Shown: positions 33,912 through 42,861 of the stretch, in pieces
Layout: every line of letters starts with the position of its first letter
How positions within the stretch are numbered: position 1 is the stretch's first letter
Assembly: GCF_024138165.1 (NCBI RefSeq)
Contig: NZ_CP100000.1
Span: 3,472,001-3,536,000 of the forward strand
DNA: 64,000 bases
Origin: Halorussus vallis
Lineage (GTDB): Archaea > Halobacteriota > Halobacteria > Halobacteriales > Haladaptataceae
Direction: 5' to 3'
The notes under the pieces: generated by a model
What the model saw: the letters and a program-made list of their open reading frames with translations, nothing else
Told to the model about the DNA's origin: nothing
Databases searched by the model: none
Position numbers and translations under genes: made by a program

Positions 33912-35555
33912 ATGAGCGACCCGACCGTGGCGACCGACCGGGAGACGTTCCGCGAGACGGCCGCCGGCGCTCCCGCGGGCGCGCGAGTCCCGGTCGAAGT
34001 CCGGGTCCGCGTCGCCGACCCGTTCGAGGCCTACCGGCGGGCGCGCGACGGTTCCGGTGGCTTCTACCTCGCCACGACGGGCGGCCAACCTGGCTGGGGG
34101 TACTTCGGCGTCGAACCCGCGGAGCGACTGACGACCCACGGGGAGGCGACAGTGCTCGGCGACGACTCCGCGAGTCCCAGCCTCGCCGCCCTCGACGCTG
34201 CCCTCGCCGGTGAGCGACTCGTCCGGGGCGACTGCGAGGTTCCCTACCCCTGCGGGCTGTTCGGCTGGCTGTCCTACGACCTCGTGCGCGAACTGGAAGA
34301 CGTCCCCGAACGAGCAATCGACGACCGCGGGTTACCGCGGGTGCAGTTCGGGCTGTACGACTGCGTCGCGGCGTGGGAAGAACCGCGAGACGCGCCGGAC
34401 GCCGCGCTCGCGGCGTCCGGCGCGTCTCGAAATGATGAGCGGCGAAGCCGCGAGCCGCGAGGTTCGGGCGACGCGGACACCGCGTCGCCCGAACCTCGGA
34501 GTAGCGAGCGAGGAGGAACGACTCGCGAGCCGAGGACGTCCGAGGGCGGAACGACGCTCCGCATCACCGCTTGCCCGCGACTCCCGGCCGACGCGGACCT
34601 CGACGAAACCTACGAGCACGCACGAGAACGCGCGCTCGCCCTCGCTCGCGCCGCGAGCGAGGGCGAGCGCACGGTGGGGCCGCCGCGCGTCGACGCCGAA
34701 ACCGCCGAGTTCGAGAGCGACTGCGGGCAGGACGCCTACGCCGAGGCCGTCCGCCAGGTGAAGGAGTACGTCAGGGACGGCGAGACGTTCCAGGCCAACG
34801 TCTCCCAACGCCTCGTCGCGCCCGCGGCGGTCCACCCCGTCGAGGCGTTCGACGCGCTCCGGCGGGTGAATCCCGCGCCGTACTCCGGCCTGCTGGAGTT
34901 CCCGGGCGTCGACCTCGTGAGCGCGAGTCCCGAACTCCTGCTCGACGTCGACGGCGACCGGGCGGTCACCGAACCCATCGCCGGAACCAGAGCGCGGGGC
35001 GAAACCCCGGCGGAGGACGCGGAACTGGAGGCCGACCTGCTGGGCGACGAGAAGGAGCGCGCCGAGCACGCGATGCTGGTCGACTTGGAGCGCAACGACC
35101 TCGGAAAGGTCTGCGAGTACGGGTCGGTCGAGGTTTCGGACTACCGCCGGGTCGACCGTTACTCGGAGGTGATGCACCTCGTCTCGGCGGTCGAGGGCCG
35201 CCTGCGTGCCGACCGTGGACTCACAGACGCCATCGCGGCGACGTTCCCCGGCGGGACCATCACGGGCGCGCCCAAACCCCGTACGGTGGAGATCATCGAC
35301 GAACTCGAATCGACTCGTCGGGGGCCGTACACCGGGAGCATCGGCGTCCTGGGATTCGACGACCGCGCGACGCTGAACATCGTCATCCGGACGCTCGTCC
35401 GGTATCGAGACGAGTACCACCTCCGCGTCGGGGCCGGCATCGTCCACGACTCGGTGCCCGAGCGCGAGTACGACGAGACGCTGGCGAAGGCGCGTGCCTT
35501 GTTGAACGCGGTGGACGAGGCTTTAGGTGGAGAGAAGCGGCTGGCGGTGGAGTGA
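33912..35555 (+). CDS. pabB: aminodeoxychorismate/anthranilate synthase component I
   Basis: A 547-residue chorismate-utilising enzyme. The C-terminal catalytic half has [65 protein letters not shown] and [20 protein letters not shown], all complete. The N-terminal half has [12 protein letters not shown]. Between them lies a roughly 60-residue Arg/Ser/Glu/Gly-rich insertion built on two long inverted repeats. With pabA and pabC downstream it probably makes 4-amino-4-deoxychorismate; anthranilate synthase is the alternative. Confidence 0.88.
   Translation: MSDPTVATDRETFRETAAGAPAGARVPVEVRVRVADPFEAYRRARDGSGGFYLATTGGQPGWGYFGVEPAERLTTHGEATVLGDDSASPSLAALDAALAGERLVRGDCEVPYPCGLFGWLSYDLVRELEDVPERAIDDRGLPRVQFGLYDCVAAWEEPRDAPDAALAASGASRNDERRSREPRGSGDADTASPEPRSSERGGTTREPRTSEGGTTLRITACPRLPADADLDETYEHARERALALARAASEGERTVGPPRVDAETAEFESDCGQDAYAEAVRQVKEYVRDGETFQANVSQRLVAPAAVHPVEAFDALRRVNPAPYSGLLEFPGVDLVSASPELLLDVDGDRAVTEPIAGTRARGETPAEDAELEADLLGDEKERAEHAMLVDLERNDLGKVCEYGSVEVSDYRRVDRYSEVMHLVSAVEGRLRADRGLTDAIAATFPGGTITGAPKPRTVEIIDELESTRRGPYTGSIGVLGFDDRATLNIVIRTLVRYRDEYHLRVGAGIVHDSVPEREYDETLAKARALLNAVDEALGGEKRLAVE
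34387..34428. repeat. inverted repeat 1 inside pabB
   Basis: Perfect 20-bp arms (34387-34406 and 34409-34428) with a two-base loop. They encode the Asp/Ala-rich start of the insertion in PabB. Confidence 0.7.
34458..34498. repeat. inverted repeat 2 inside pabB
   Basis: Perfect 19-bp arms (34458-34476 and 34480-34498) with a three-base loop, 29 bp after the first inverted repeat and in the same insertion. Confidence 0.7.
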
Positions 35556-35580
35556 AGCGGACGTCTCTGTCAAACCGGAT

Positions 35581-35850
35581 ACCGCAACGGCGACCGCTAC
35601 TCACACTCCACAACTGGAACCGCGACTGCTACCGCAACCCCGGCCGCTACTTACACGATGCAGATGAGTAGCCGCACTGCCACTGCAACCCACATGCCTC
35701 CCCAGCCGATTCGTTCGCACCGCTCACTCGGTCGTCCCTCGCGCGAGTTGTCGCGCACCGTCGGAGCGAAGCTCCGACGAGCCTTCCTTCGTTTCACTCA
35801 GGAAGACCACGAGGGCACGACCGCACGCGCCACGTCGGCTGTGAGGATGC
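35581..35850 (-). repeat. dispersed modular repeat, copy D1
   Basis: A minus-strand copy: its 5' end is near 35850 and its tail near 35581. Hairpin 2 arms are 35759-35767 and 35771-35779 (cgtcggagc/gctccgacg); the core is about 35691-35714. Hairpin 1 is degenerate. It is head-to-head with copy D2, between pabB and pabA. Confidence 0.82.
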
Positions 35851-35870
35851 GCGCTACCGTCTGTTGGTTA

Positions 35871-36024
35871 TGGCGCGCGCTGGCGCGGCTTTATGCCGCG
35901 CCTTCATTCGTGCGAGGGACGAGCGAACGAAGTGAGCGAGTCGGCTGGGGAGGCACGTGGTCTGCAGTGGCGGTTGCGGTGCGGTTTCTCAATTGTGTCG
36001 TGCGAGTGGCGGTCTGCGGTACGG
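35871..36024 (+). repeat. dispersed modular repeat, copy D2
   Basis: A plus-strand copy 20 bp from the 5' end of D1. Hairpin 1 is short: gcgcggc (35883-35889), loop tttat, gccgcgc (35895-35901). The hairpin 2 module is absent. The core is about 35938-35960 and the tail ends near 36024. Confidence 0.82.
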
Positions 36025-36184
36025 TCGTTCGAATCCACCTTTTGTGGTTCGGTGGAGCATCGGCGTGCGGGCGACTGAACTATCCACAGTCGTAGCGCAC
36101 GAAGCATCGAGAGCGACGCACAGCAGGTAACCGAGACGCTTTAGCCGCCTCGATAGCAACCCTCACCCAACGAGACACGCTCGC

Positions 36185-36751
36185 ATGACCATCCTGGTGA
36201 TAGACAACTACGACTCGTTCGCGTACAACCTCGTCCAGTACGTGGGCGAGTTCGACGACGAGGTGGTGGTCCGGCGCAACGACGCCATCGACCTCGACGG
36301 CCTCGCGGCGCTCGACCCCGACGGCGTCGTGGTTTCGCCCGGTCCCGGCGTCCCCGAGGACGCCGGCCTCTCGATTCCGGTGTTCGCCGAGACCGACTAC
36401 CCCGCACTCGGGGTCTGTCTGGGCCACCAGGCGCTCTGTGCCGCCAACGGCGCGGCGGTCGGCCACGCGCCGGAGGTCGTCCACGGCAAACCTTCGGCGA
36501 TTCGCCACGACGGCGCGGGCGTCTTCGCCGGCCTCCCCGAGCGCTTCGAGGTCGGGCGCTACCACTCGCTGTCGGTCGAGGAGGCCGACCTCCCCGACGC
36601 GCTGGTCCCGTCGGCCCGGACCGACGACGGCGTGCTGATGGCGGTGCGCCACCGCGAGCGCCCCCACATCGGCGTTCAGTTCCACCCCGAGAGCATCCTG
36701 ACCGACTGCGGGAAGCGACTCGTCGAGAACTTCTGCGAGCGGTGCCGGTGA
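36185..36751 (+). CDS. pabA: glutamine amidotransferase, component II (PabA/TrpG)
   Basis: A 188-residue class I glutamine amidotransferase that supplies ammonia to PabB. It shows IDNYDSFAYNLVQY (7-20), SPGPGVPEDAG (51-61), the nucleophile Cys78 in GVCLGHQAL, and His167 and Glu169 in GVQFHPESIL. It overlaps or nearly abuts pabC 13 bp downstream. A 630-bp gap with two repeat copies separates it from pabB, although the two proteins should form one complex. Confidence 0.93.
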   Translation: MTILVIDNYDSFAYNLVQYVGEFDDEVVVRRNDAIDLDGLAALDPDGVVVSPGPGVPEDAGLSIPVFAETDYPALGVCLGHQALCAANGAAVGHAPEVVHGKPSAIRHDGAGVFAGLPERFEVGRYHSLSVEEADLPDALVPSARTDDGVLMAVRHRERPHIGVQFHPESILTDCGKRLVENFCERCR

Positions 36752-36764
36752 ATCCCTGCCAACA

Positions 36765-37646
36765 ATGCCAGTACGCTACCACGTGAACGGCGACCTCGTG
36801 CCGGCCGAGGAGGCGACCGTGAACGTCCGCGACAGGGGATTCATGTACGGCGACGCCGCCTTCGAAACCCTGCGGGCCTACGGCGGCGAGGTCTTCGAGT
36901 GGGAGGCTCACGCCGAGCGCCTCCGACGGACCTGCGACGCCCTGTCGCTCGACCATGGCCTCTCCGAAACCGACCTCCGCGAGCGAATCGACGAAACCGT
37001 CGATGCCAACGACTTCGAGGAGGCGTACGTGAAACTCTCGATATCCAGAGGCGTCCAGCCAGGAAAGCTCTCGCCCGGCCCCGTCGAGGACCCCACGGTC
37101 GTCGTCTACGTCGCGGAACTCCCGCGGGGCGGTGCGAGCGAGGCGAGCGAACCGGTCTGGGACGGGCACGCCCGCGCCGAAGTCGTCGAAACCCGCCGGA
37201 TTCCCGACACCGCGATACCCGCGAGCGCGAAGACCCACAACTACCTCAACGGGATTCTCGCCCGACTGGAACTCGGCGAGGACGCCGACGAGGCCCTGCT
37301 TCTCGACGCCGACGGGAACCTCGCGGAGGGCGCGACGAGCAACCTCTTCTTCGTGACCGACGGCGCGCTCAAGACCCCGAGCCTCGACGGCCCGATTCTC
37401 CCGGGTGTTACCCGCCGGTTCGTCCTCGAACTCGCCGCCGACGCCGGAATACCTGTCGAAGAGGGAACCTTCGACCCAGCTGACCTCCGCGAAGCCGACG
37501 AGGCGTTCTTGACGAACACGACCTGGGAGATTCGACCGCTGGCGTCGGTCGACGGCGAGGACGTCGGCGGCGGGCCGGTCACGGACGAGTTAATCCGGGC
37601 GTTCGACGCGCGCGTCGAACGTGAGTACTACGCGACGGACGAGTAG
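36765..37646 (+). CDS. pabC: class IV aminotransferase / aminodeoxychorismate lyase
   Basis: A 293-residue fold-type IV PLP enzyme. It shows RDRGFMYGDAAFETLR (22-37), the PLP lysine at about 156 in ASAKTHNYLNG, EGATSNLFFV, and ILPGVTRRFVLELA. The position behind pabA fits a lyase that releases pyruvate from aminodeoxychorismate to give p-aminobenzoate. Branched-chain or D-amino acid aminotransferase activity cannot be excluded by sequence alone. Confidence 0.82.
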   Translation: MPVRYHVNGDLVPAEEATVNVRDRGFMYGDAAFETLRAYGGEVFEWEAHAERLRRTCDALSLDHGLSETDLRERIDETVDANDFEEAYVKLSISRGVQPGKLSPGPVEDPTVVVYVAELPRGGASEASEPVWDGHARAEVVETRRIPDTAIPASAKTHNYLNGILARLELGEDADEALLLDADGNLAEGATSNLFFVTDGALKTPSLDGPILPGVTRRFVLELAADAGIPVEEGTFDPADLREADEAFLTNTTWEIRPLASVDGEDVGGGPVTDELIRAFDARVEREYYATDE

Positions 37647-37787
37647 ACCGGCGGATTGCAGGGTGGGACTTTCGAAGCGGTCGAAGTCACGGTTGTTGCG
37701 GGACATCGCGTTTCGCCACCGATGATTCTCCGAATCGTTTCCCAGAGTAGAAGCCTTCAATTCCCCCGGACCGCTACGACGGACCAA

Positions 37788-38204
37788 ATGGACGAGGACA
37801 GTCGAATCACCGACGTCGACGACGTACCCGCCGACACGACGCTCCTCTTCACGATTCGGGACGGGTTCGACGAGATCGAGGCCATCCTGACCAGAATCGA
37901 GGGAGACGGCGAGGTAGCCGCCTACACCAACTACTGCCAGCACTGGACCGACGTGCGACTCGACAAGGGAAGCGGCGCGACAAAGCGCGACGGCGAACTG
38001 GTCTGCGGCAAGCACGGCGCGCTGTTCGAGGACGACTCGGGCCACTGCACCTACGGCCCCTGCGAGGGCGCGGTGTTGAACGACGTCGAGGTGACCGTCG
38101 AGGACGGCGGGGTCTACCTCGCGGACGAGGACTACGAGTTCGTGGAACTCGGGTCGTCCATCGAACACGACCTCTCGTCGAACCGGTCGCTGGGCTTCGA
38201 CTAA
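37788..38204 (+). CDS. Rieske-type [2Fe-2S] protein
   Basis: A 138-residue single-domain Rieske ferredoxin. Cluster ligands are Cys50-x-His52 in NYCQHW and Cys73-x2-His76 in CGKHGALF, followed by CTYGPCEG. It lacks a membrane anchor, so it is a soluble electron carrier, unlike bc1-complex Rieske subunits. ATG 37788 gives the shortest natural N-terminus. It lies about 140 bp after pabC, with no partner oxygenase nearby. Confidence 0.88.
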   Translation: MDEDSRITDVDDVPADTTLLFTIRDGFDEIEAILTRIEGDGEVAAYTNYCQHWTDVRLDKGSGATKRDGELVCGKHGALFEDDSGHCTYGPCEGAVLNDVEVTVEDGGVYLADEDYEFVELGSSIEHDLSSNRSLGFD

Positions 38205-38289
38205 CTGTTTTGGTGGGGGTTCCGTAGATTCGGTTGCTGGGTACCTGTAGATGGTTGCTACTCCGCTGACAGCGACCGAACGCTGTGAA

Positions 38290-38618
38290 TCCCTGCTCCA
38301 AGAGCTACTTCCCGTGAACCGCGACTGCTACTTTCACGACTCCGCAAACTGCGACCGCCACTCCCACTCCACGATTGAGTGACCACCACCGTCCCGCAAC
38401 AGCCACACGCCTCCCCAGCCGACTCCTTCGTTCGCGCCTCCGGCGCTCACTCAGTCATCCACCGTCAGAGCAAAGCTCTGACGAGCCTTCGGGAGCGTCA
38501 GCGACCGAAGACCTCGCGCGACGTGGGCGCGACTCCAAACCACCGGAAGACAACCGCGTCTTCCGAGGTCACCCTCGCTTCGCTCGCGTGACCGCGGAGT
38601 CGCGCCAGCACGCGCCAC
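38290..38618 (-). repeat. dispersed modular repeat, copy E (expanded hairpin)
   Basis: A minus-strand copy between convergent genes. Hairpin 1 arms are 38527-38536 and 38596-38605 (gcgcgactcc pairing with ggagtcgcgc), but the loop has grown to 59 bp, holding two more hairpins (ggaagac/gtcttcc at 38545-38564 and ggtcac/gtgacc). Hairpin 2 arms are 38463-38471 and 38475-38483; the core is about 38402-38425. Confidence 0.85.
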
Positions 38619-38681
38619 TCGGATGGTCAAGCTTTCTCGCCGACACCGAGAGTCGACCGCTCGAATCCCGAACCCTGACTC

Positions 38682-39419
38682 TCACTCGCCAAGCCAGGCG
38701 TCGTCGACGTGCAGCGTCCCGCGCGAGCCCTGCCACTCCGTCTCGTAGTCGAGTTCGATGGGCCGGTCCATGTGCGGGCCGTCGGTGACCAGCGTCTCGA
38801 ACTCCCCGCCCTCGCCCAGGATGTGGACCCCGTGGCTCTCGTTGAGGGCCTCCAGTTCTGCGACGGCGTCGGCATCGAGGGTCCGGCCGAGCCACGACTC
38901 GTCGAGGCCGTAGGCCGCCACCCGGACGACGGTGATTTCGAAGCCGGCGTCGAGCATCGCGTCGGCGAGTTCGCGGGGGTCGCGTTGCCACAGCGGCGCA
39001 AACAGGTCGGCGTCGAGTCGCTCGCACATCCCCTCGATGCGGGAGGTCTGGTACTCGCTCTCGACCGCACCGGCGGTCACGCCGGCCAGTCCGCCCGGTA
39101 GTTCGGCGTCGAGGTCGGCGAGCGCGGCTTCGAGGGGTTCGAGTTCGGCGTCGCCCTGCGCGCCCGACTCGGCGGCCTCGCTCGCCCGGAAGTCGTCGGG
39201 TTCGACCTCGACCAACTCGATGCCGACGCTCTCGGCCGCCAGCGAGGCGAGGCGGGTCGCCGGCACGTGGTACATGTACGAGTCGCCTTCGGGGTGGACC
39301 GTGACGAGTCGCGTCACGTCCAGGCCCGCCTCCAGCGCACGGTAGAGCGCCCACGAGGAGTCCTTCCCGCCGGAGAACAGCGACACCCACTCGCCGCTCC
39401 GCTCGCGTCCGTCGGTCAT
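38682..39419 (-). CDS. dph6: diphthine--ammonia ligase (DPH6)
   Basis: A 245-residue N-type ATP pyrophosphatase that amidates diphthine on translation factor EF2. The PP-loop SGGKDSSWALY is at 16-26, and the family features YMYHVPAT, EYQTSRIE(G)MCERL, and FAPLWQRDP follow. GEGGEFETLVTDGP near the C-terminus is diagnostic of this family. It is full length. It is convergent with the Rieske gene, with a repeat between them. Confidence 0.92.
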   Translation of the reverse strand: MTDGRERSGEWVSLFSGGKDSSWALYRALEAGLDVTRLVTVHPEGDSYMYHVPATRLASLAAESVGIELVEVEPDDFRASEAAESGAQGDAELEPLEAALADLDAELPGGLAGVTAGAVESEYQTSRIEGMCERLDADLFAPLWQRDPRELADAMLDAGFEITVVRVAAYGLDESWLGRTLDADAVAELEALNESHGVHILGEGGEFETLVTDGPHMDRPIELDYETEWQGSRGTLHVDDAWLGE

Positions 39420-39481
39420 GTGGGCCAGTCGGGAGCGGCCGGGTAAATGCCTCGCGGTCTCGGACGCCCCGCGAAATAGAA

Positions 39482-40642
39482 CTACTCGGCGGACTCGTGT
39501 TCCTCGGCGAGTTCCTCCTCGATGGTCGACCCGCCGACGTACGAGGAGACCCGCACCCCGAGCAGGCTGACGACCACGCCCGCGACGACGAACACCGCGA
39601 GGCGAGTGCCGGCCGTCAGTTCGGTGGACTCGACGGCGAAGTTGCCGACCTCGACGTGCGGAATCACGACCGCCGGGACGTACCCCTCGCGCTGGAGGAA
39701 GTACGCCGAGAAGCCCCGGACGACGAGTCCCACCGCGAGCACGCCGAACGGGAGGTTCATGTAGGAGTTGCGCACCCGGTCGTTCCGGATGGCCTCGTCG
39801 AGCAGGCGACCGGTCGAAGCCGCCAGCGCGGCCGCCGCGAGCCACGGAACGGAGGCGAACGCGAACGCCATCGCGGGCATCAGGAAGTTCCCGTCGGCCA
39901 CCGTCATGTCCGAGACGCGGAGCGCCCCCGCGAACACGCCGACCAGCGAGAGGCCGGCCGCGACCACGTACGTGACGATGGACACCCTGCCGGAGTACAG
40001 CGCGTCCCGGACCTCCGCGGGGAGGTCGGCGAGATACTCGTCGACGCCGAGTCCCTTGTAGAGGACGAACAGACCGATGACCGCGGTTATCGAGGAGATG
40101 GCAATGGCCGGACCGAACGCCATCAGCACGATGGGAAAGGCGAGGAGCGCGAGGCCGACCGGAACGAGGACGGTCTGGCGGAGTTCCTCGTCGGCGAGGA
40201 ACTGCTTCAGGAGGTAGTAGGTCGACTCGATGTCACGGGCCTGCCGGACGACCACGCGGTCGACGGCGTCGACGCGAATCCGACTCTCGATGACCGGGAC
40301 GAGTCGCTCGTCCTGGGCGCTGTCGATGACGACCACGGCCGAGTCGGGGTCGTGTTCGGCGATGAGCGCGTCGGTCTGGGCCGCGACCGCGCGGTCGCGG
40401 CCTACCATCGTGTCGGCCGCCCCGGAGATGACCGCCACGGTGACCTCCTCGTCGCCGTCCCGGAGGTCGCGGGCGACTCGCAGGGCTTCGAGCAGGCAGT
40501 TGACGCCGGAGTCCTCGGGGTCGGCGAGTCCGACGTCGGTGACCAGCGACCGGACGGCCTCCCACCCGGAGACGGGCGTCTCCAGGCCGGTCTTGGCCCC
40601 GATGTCGTCGTCGCGGTCGACGCACACCACCAGCGTGCTCAT
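39482..40642 (-). CDS. DUF373-family membrane protein
   Basis: A 386-residue protein of the archaeal DUF373 family. The N-terminal 150 residues are a soluble alpha/beta domain with CVDRDDDIGAKTGLETPV (7-24) and GAADTMVGRDRAV. The rest has eight or so hydrophobic segments. The family is widespread in Archaea and of unknown function. It precedes dph6 by 62 bp on the same strand. Confidence 0.88.
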   Translation of the reverse strand: MSTLVVCVDRDDDIGAKTGLETPVSGWEAVRSLVTDVGLADPEDSGVNCLLEALRVARDLRDGDEEVTVAVISGAADTMVGRDRAVAAQTDALIAEHDPDSAVVVIDSAQDERLVPVIESRIRVDAVDRVVVRQARDIESTYYLLKQFLADEELRQTVLVPVGLALLAFPIVLMAFGPAIAISSITAVIGLFVLYKGLGVDEYLADLPAEVRDALYSGRVSIVTYVVAAGLSLVGVFAGALRVSDMTVADGNFLMPAMAFAFASVPWLAAAALAASTGRLLDEAIRNDRVRNSYMNLPFGVLAVGLVVRGFSAYFLQREGYVPAVVIPHVEVGNFAVESTELTAGTRLAVFVVAGVVVSLLGVRVSSYVGGSTIEEELAEEHESAE

Positions 40643-40880
40643 GTCGCGTGGGTGAACGCAGACGGCCGGGGGTTAAAAAGCCTCGTGCTCGTCCGTCGCC
40701 CGCGCCGGCCGACTTTCGCCGCGACGACCCCGCCGCCCGACCCCATTCTGTCGGATTCGGCAGGTGGCGGCGAGGTTAAGTACGTGCGTCGCCCCTGGCC
40801 AGGTGTGCAGTCCCTACAGTCGAAATTCCACCAGTCAACCGTCTCGTCAGTCGCGCACGCGGTACACCCCCGGACGGACG

Positions 40881-41102
40881 ATGGCTTCTGAAGACGGGTT
40901 CAGCGAGGCCACCGCGGCGACGGTCGAGTTCGAGCGCGACCTCGAATCGCTGCTGCTGACGGCGTTCGCCGACGGCGCGCTGGTCGAGGGGTCGTGGGAC
41001 GTCGAACTCCCGGTGTCCAGCGCCCCGAACTGGACGGTCGAAATCAGCAAACGCTCCCCCGACGAAGCGGTGCAACACGAACCGGAGTTCGTCGACGACT
41101 AG
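40881..41102 (+). CDS. small acidic hypothetical protein
   Basis: A 73-residue protein (FSEATAATVEFERDLESLLLTAFADGALVEG and a beta-rich acidic C-terminus). I do not recognise the family; it is haloarchaeal in composition. An A/T box (gttaagtac, near 40775) lies about 100 bp upstream. It is followed at 120 bp by a DUF7344 gene. Confidence 0.6.
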   Translation: MASEDGFSEATAATVEFERDLESLLLTAFADGALVEGSWDVELPVSSAPNWTVEISKRSPDEAVQHEPEFVDD

Positions 41103-41222
41103 CGTTTCAAACGAAAGGCTAAACTTAAGTAGCTCCTCTGAGGACACCCGAGTGTACTCTGCTGAAGTCGCACGCCGAGACGAGTAGTTCACCGTCGCGT
41201 AGGCCGAGTATGGGGAATCAGC

Positions 41223-41582
41223 ATGAGATCCGACGTTAGAAAATCTACCGCATCTGGAACAGACGCTGCCGACCTCTCGCCGACCACCGTCTTCCAACTG
41301 TTAACAGACGAACGCCGCCGCTACGCCCTTCACTATCTCTCTCAGAAGGTCGGCGCGGTCCCCCTCGGCGAACTCGCCGAGCAGATTGCACTCTGGGAAG
41401 GCGACCCGACCCGCGACCGCTACGACCGGGTACTTACCGGTCTCAGCCACGTCCACCTGCCCCGACTGACCGACGCGGGCGTCGTCCGCTACGACCCCGT
41501 CCGCGAAACCGTCGAACTGCTGGAGGCGGCAGAGACGGTCCGGCCCTTCTTGAAACTCACCGTTCAGGACGACCTCCAGTAA
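41223..41582 (+). CDS. DUF7344-type winged-helix protein
   Basis: A 119-residue family member: VFQLLTDERRRYALHYLSQK, LSHVHLPRLTDAGVVRYD and a C-terminal helix. It is the only one of the five not close to an HTH_10 gene in this window. An A/T box with aaacttaag (41121-41129) lies about 95 bp upstream, suggesting a leader. Confidence 0.82.
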   Translation: MRSDVRKSTASGTDAADLSPTTVFQLLTDERRRYALHYLSQKVGAVPLGELAEQIALWEGDPTRDRYDRVLTGLSHVHLPRLTDAGVVRYDPVRETVELLEAAETVRPFLKLTVQDDLQ

Positions 41583-41711
41583 CGACCGCTCCAGTACCGA
41601 ACCGTCCGAACGCGCGCCGAACGTTTTTCTCGGAGACGAACCGCGATAGCCGCGCGATTACGCCGGCGCTCCCCTAGGTTCAAGTGTCGCCCGCGAAACG
41701 GATGCTCGAAG

Positions 41712-41867
41712 ATGGCCGACCGAACCGAAGTTCTCAGCGTACTCGTCGCGGTTCAGTTCGTCGCCACTGCCGCGGTGGTGCTACTGTTGGTCCCGCTGGA
41801 CGCCGCGGCCCCGCTGGTCCCACTGTTTCTCGTCCTGGCGTTCGCCCTCTACAAGTATCGCTTCTGA
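41712..41867 (+). CDS. very small membrane protein
   Basis: A 51-residue protein with two hydrophobic segments (about 8-27 and 33-48) separated by PLDAAAP, and a basic C-terminus, YKYRF. It is absent from longer-ORF views because of its length, but the segment pattern and position between two genes support it. Unknown function. Confidence 0.6.
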   Translation: MADRTEVLSVLVAVQFVATAAVVLLLVPLDAAAPLVPLFLVLAFALYKYRF

Positions 41868-41893
41868 GTGCGGAAGACGCTCGCGGCGGTCGT

Positions 41894-42769
41894 TCAGTCG
41901 TCGGAGACGGTTCCCGCCGGGTCGACGACCTCACCCGTCTCCGGGTCCACGCCCACCCTGTCGCAGCGGTCCGACAGCGGACACTCGTCGAGTCCGTCGA
42001 GGCAGACCGGCTTCCGCGCCTTGCAGTACTCGCGACCGAACTGGATGGACGCCGTGTGACCGAACCCGCACTTCTCGGCCGGCACGTCGCGCTCCAGGAC
42101 CGCCCGGACCGCCTCGTGGTCGGCCTCGGGAGGCGCGACGCCGAGTCGGCGATAGATGCGGTGGACGTGGGTGTCGACCGGGAAGACGCCGGTCCGGCCG
42201 CCGGCGAAGAGGAGCACGCAGTCGGCGGTCTTGGGGCCGACGCCGTCCAGGTCCAGCAGCGCCGACCGGACCTCGGCGGGGTCGCGCTCCCTGACGAACG
42301 CGTCGAACGCCTCGTCGCCGCCGTACTCCTCGACGATGCGCTCGGCGACCGTCACGAGCACCTCCGCCTTCCGGTTGTAGAGGCCGGCCGAGCGGATGGT
42401 GTCGGCGAGTTCCTCGCGGTCGGCGTCCGCGAGCGCGGCCGCGAGGTCGGCGTTCGCGAGGCCGTCGTTCGCCGACCTCGCGGTCCGGTTCGCACTCGCG
42501 TCGGCGCCGTCGGACGCCGACCCGTAGCGCGCTATCAACGCGTCGTGTGCGGGTTGGCTCGCGACGTCGCTGGTGTTCTGGCTCAAGATGGTCCGGACGA
42601 GACACTCGAAGGCGTCCTGGCCGCCGTAGGTCTTCTGCCAGTACAGGCGGCCGAGGCGGTCGACGACCGCCTCGGCCCGGGTCGCCGCGTCGCCCGCCTC
42701 GAAGGAGGCGAACGCGCTGGCGTCGGGGTCGCCCCCGCTGATGTTCTCGGCGGGTTCGGGGTCGTCCAT
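41894..42769 (-). CDS. nth: endonuclease III-type DNA glycosylase
   Basis: A 291-residue HhH-GPD glycosylase/AP lyase for oxidised bases. It shows VRTILSQNTSD, the HhH with the catalytic Lys in LDGVGPKTADCVLLFAG, and the catalytic Asp in FPVDTHVHRI. The [4Fe-4S] loop is C-x6-C-x6-C-x5-C instead of C-x6-C-x2-C-x5-C. A 20-30-residue Asn/Ala/Asp-rich insertion (about 80-105) carries a 12-bp DNA inverted repeat. It diverges from the HTH gene at 42862. Confidence 0.88.
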   Translation of the reverse strand: MDDPEPAENISGGDPDASAFASFEAGDAATRAEAVVDRLGRLYWQKTYGGQDAFECLVRTILSQNTSDVASQPAHDALIARYGSASDGADASANRTARSANDGLANADLAAALADADREELADTIRSAGLYNRKAEVLVTVAERIVEEYGGDEAFDAFVRERDPAEVRSALLDLDGVGPKTADCVLLFAGGRTGVFPVDTHVHRIYRRLGVAPPEADHEAVRAVLERDVPAEKCGFGHTASIQFGREYCKARKPVCLDGLDECPLSDRCDRVGVDPETGEVVDPAGTVSDD

Positions 42770-42861
42770 ACCACGAATCGGGTCGCCGTCGGATTAAAAC
42801 GGTCGGACCGACCCCCGAATCCGAGAGGTAGTCATACGGTGTCCGCCGTCGTACGGCCGGC

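Noticed and set aside
36021-36045. gttcgaatcc resembling a tRNA T-loop
   Set aside because: The 5-bp T stem and the D and anticodon arms that should accompany it are absent upstream.
35872-36078. Open frames through the repeats giving similar peptides (for example AVAVAVR or CEWRSA) in several copies
   Set aside because: The frames come from the shared DNA sequence, differ in phase and start between copies, meet stops in others, and lack the acidic, codon-biased character of real genes here.
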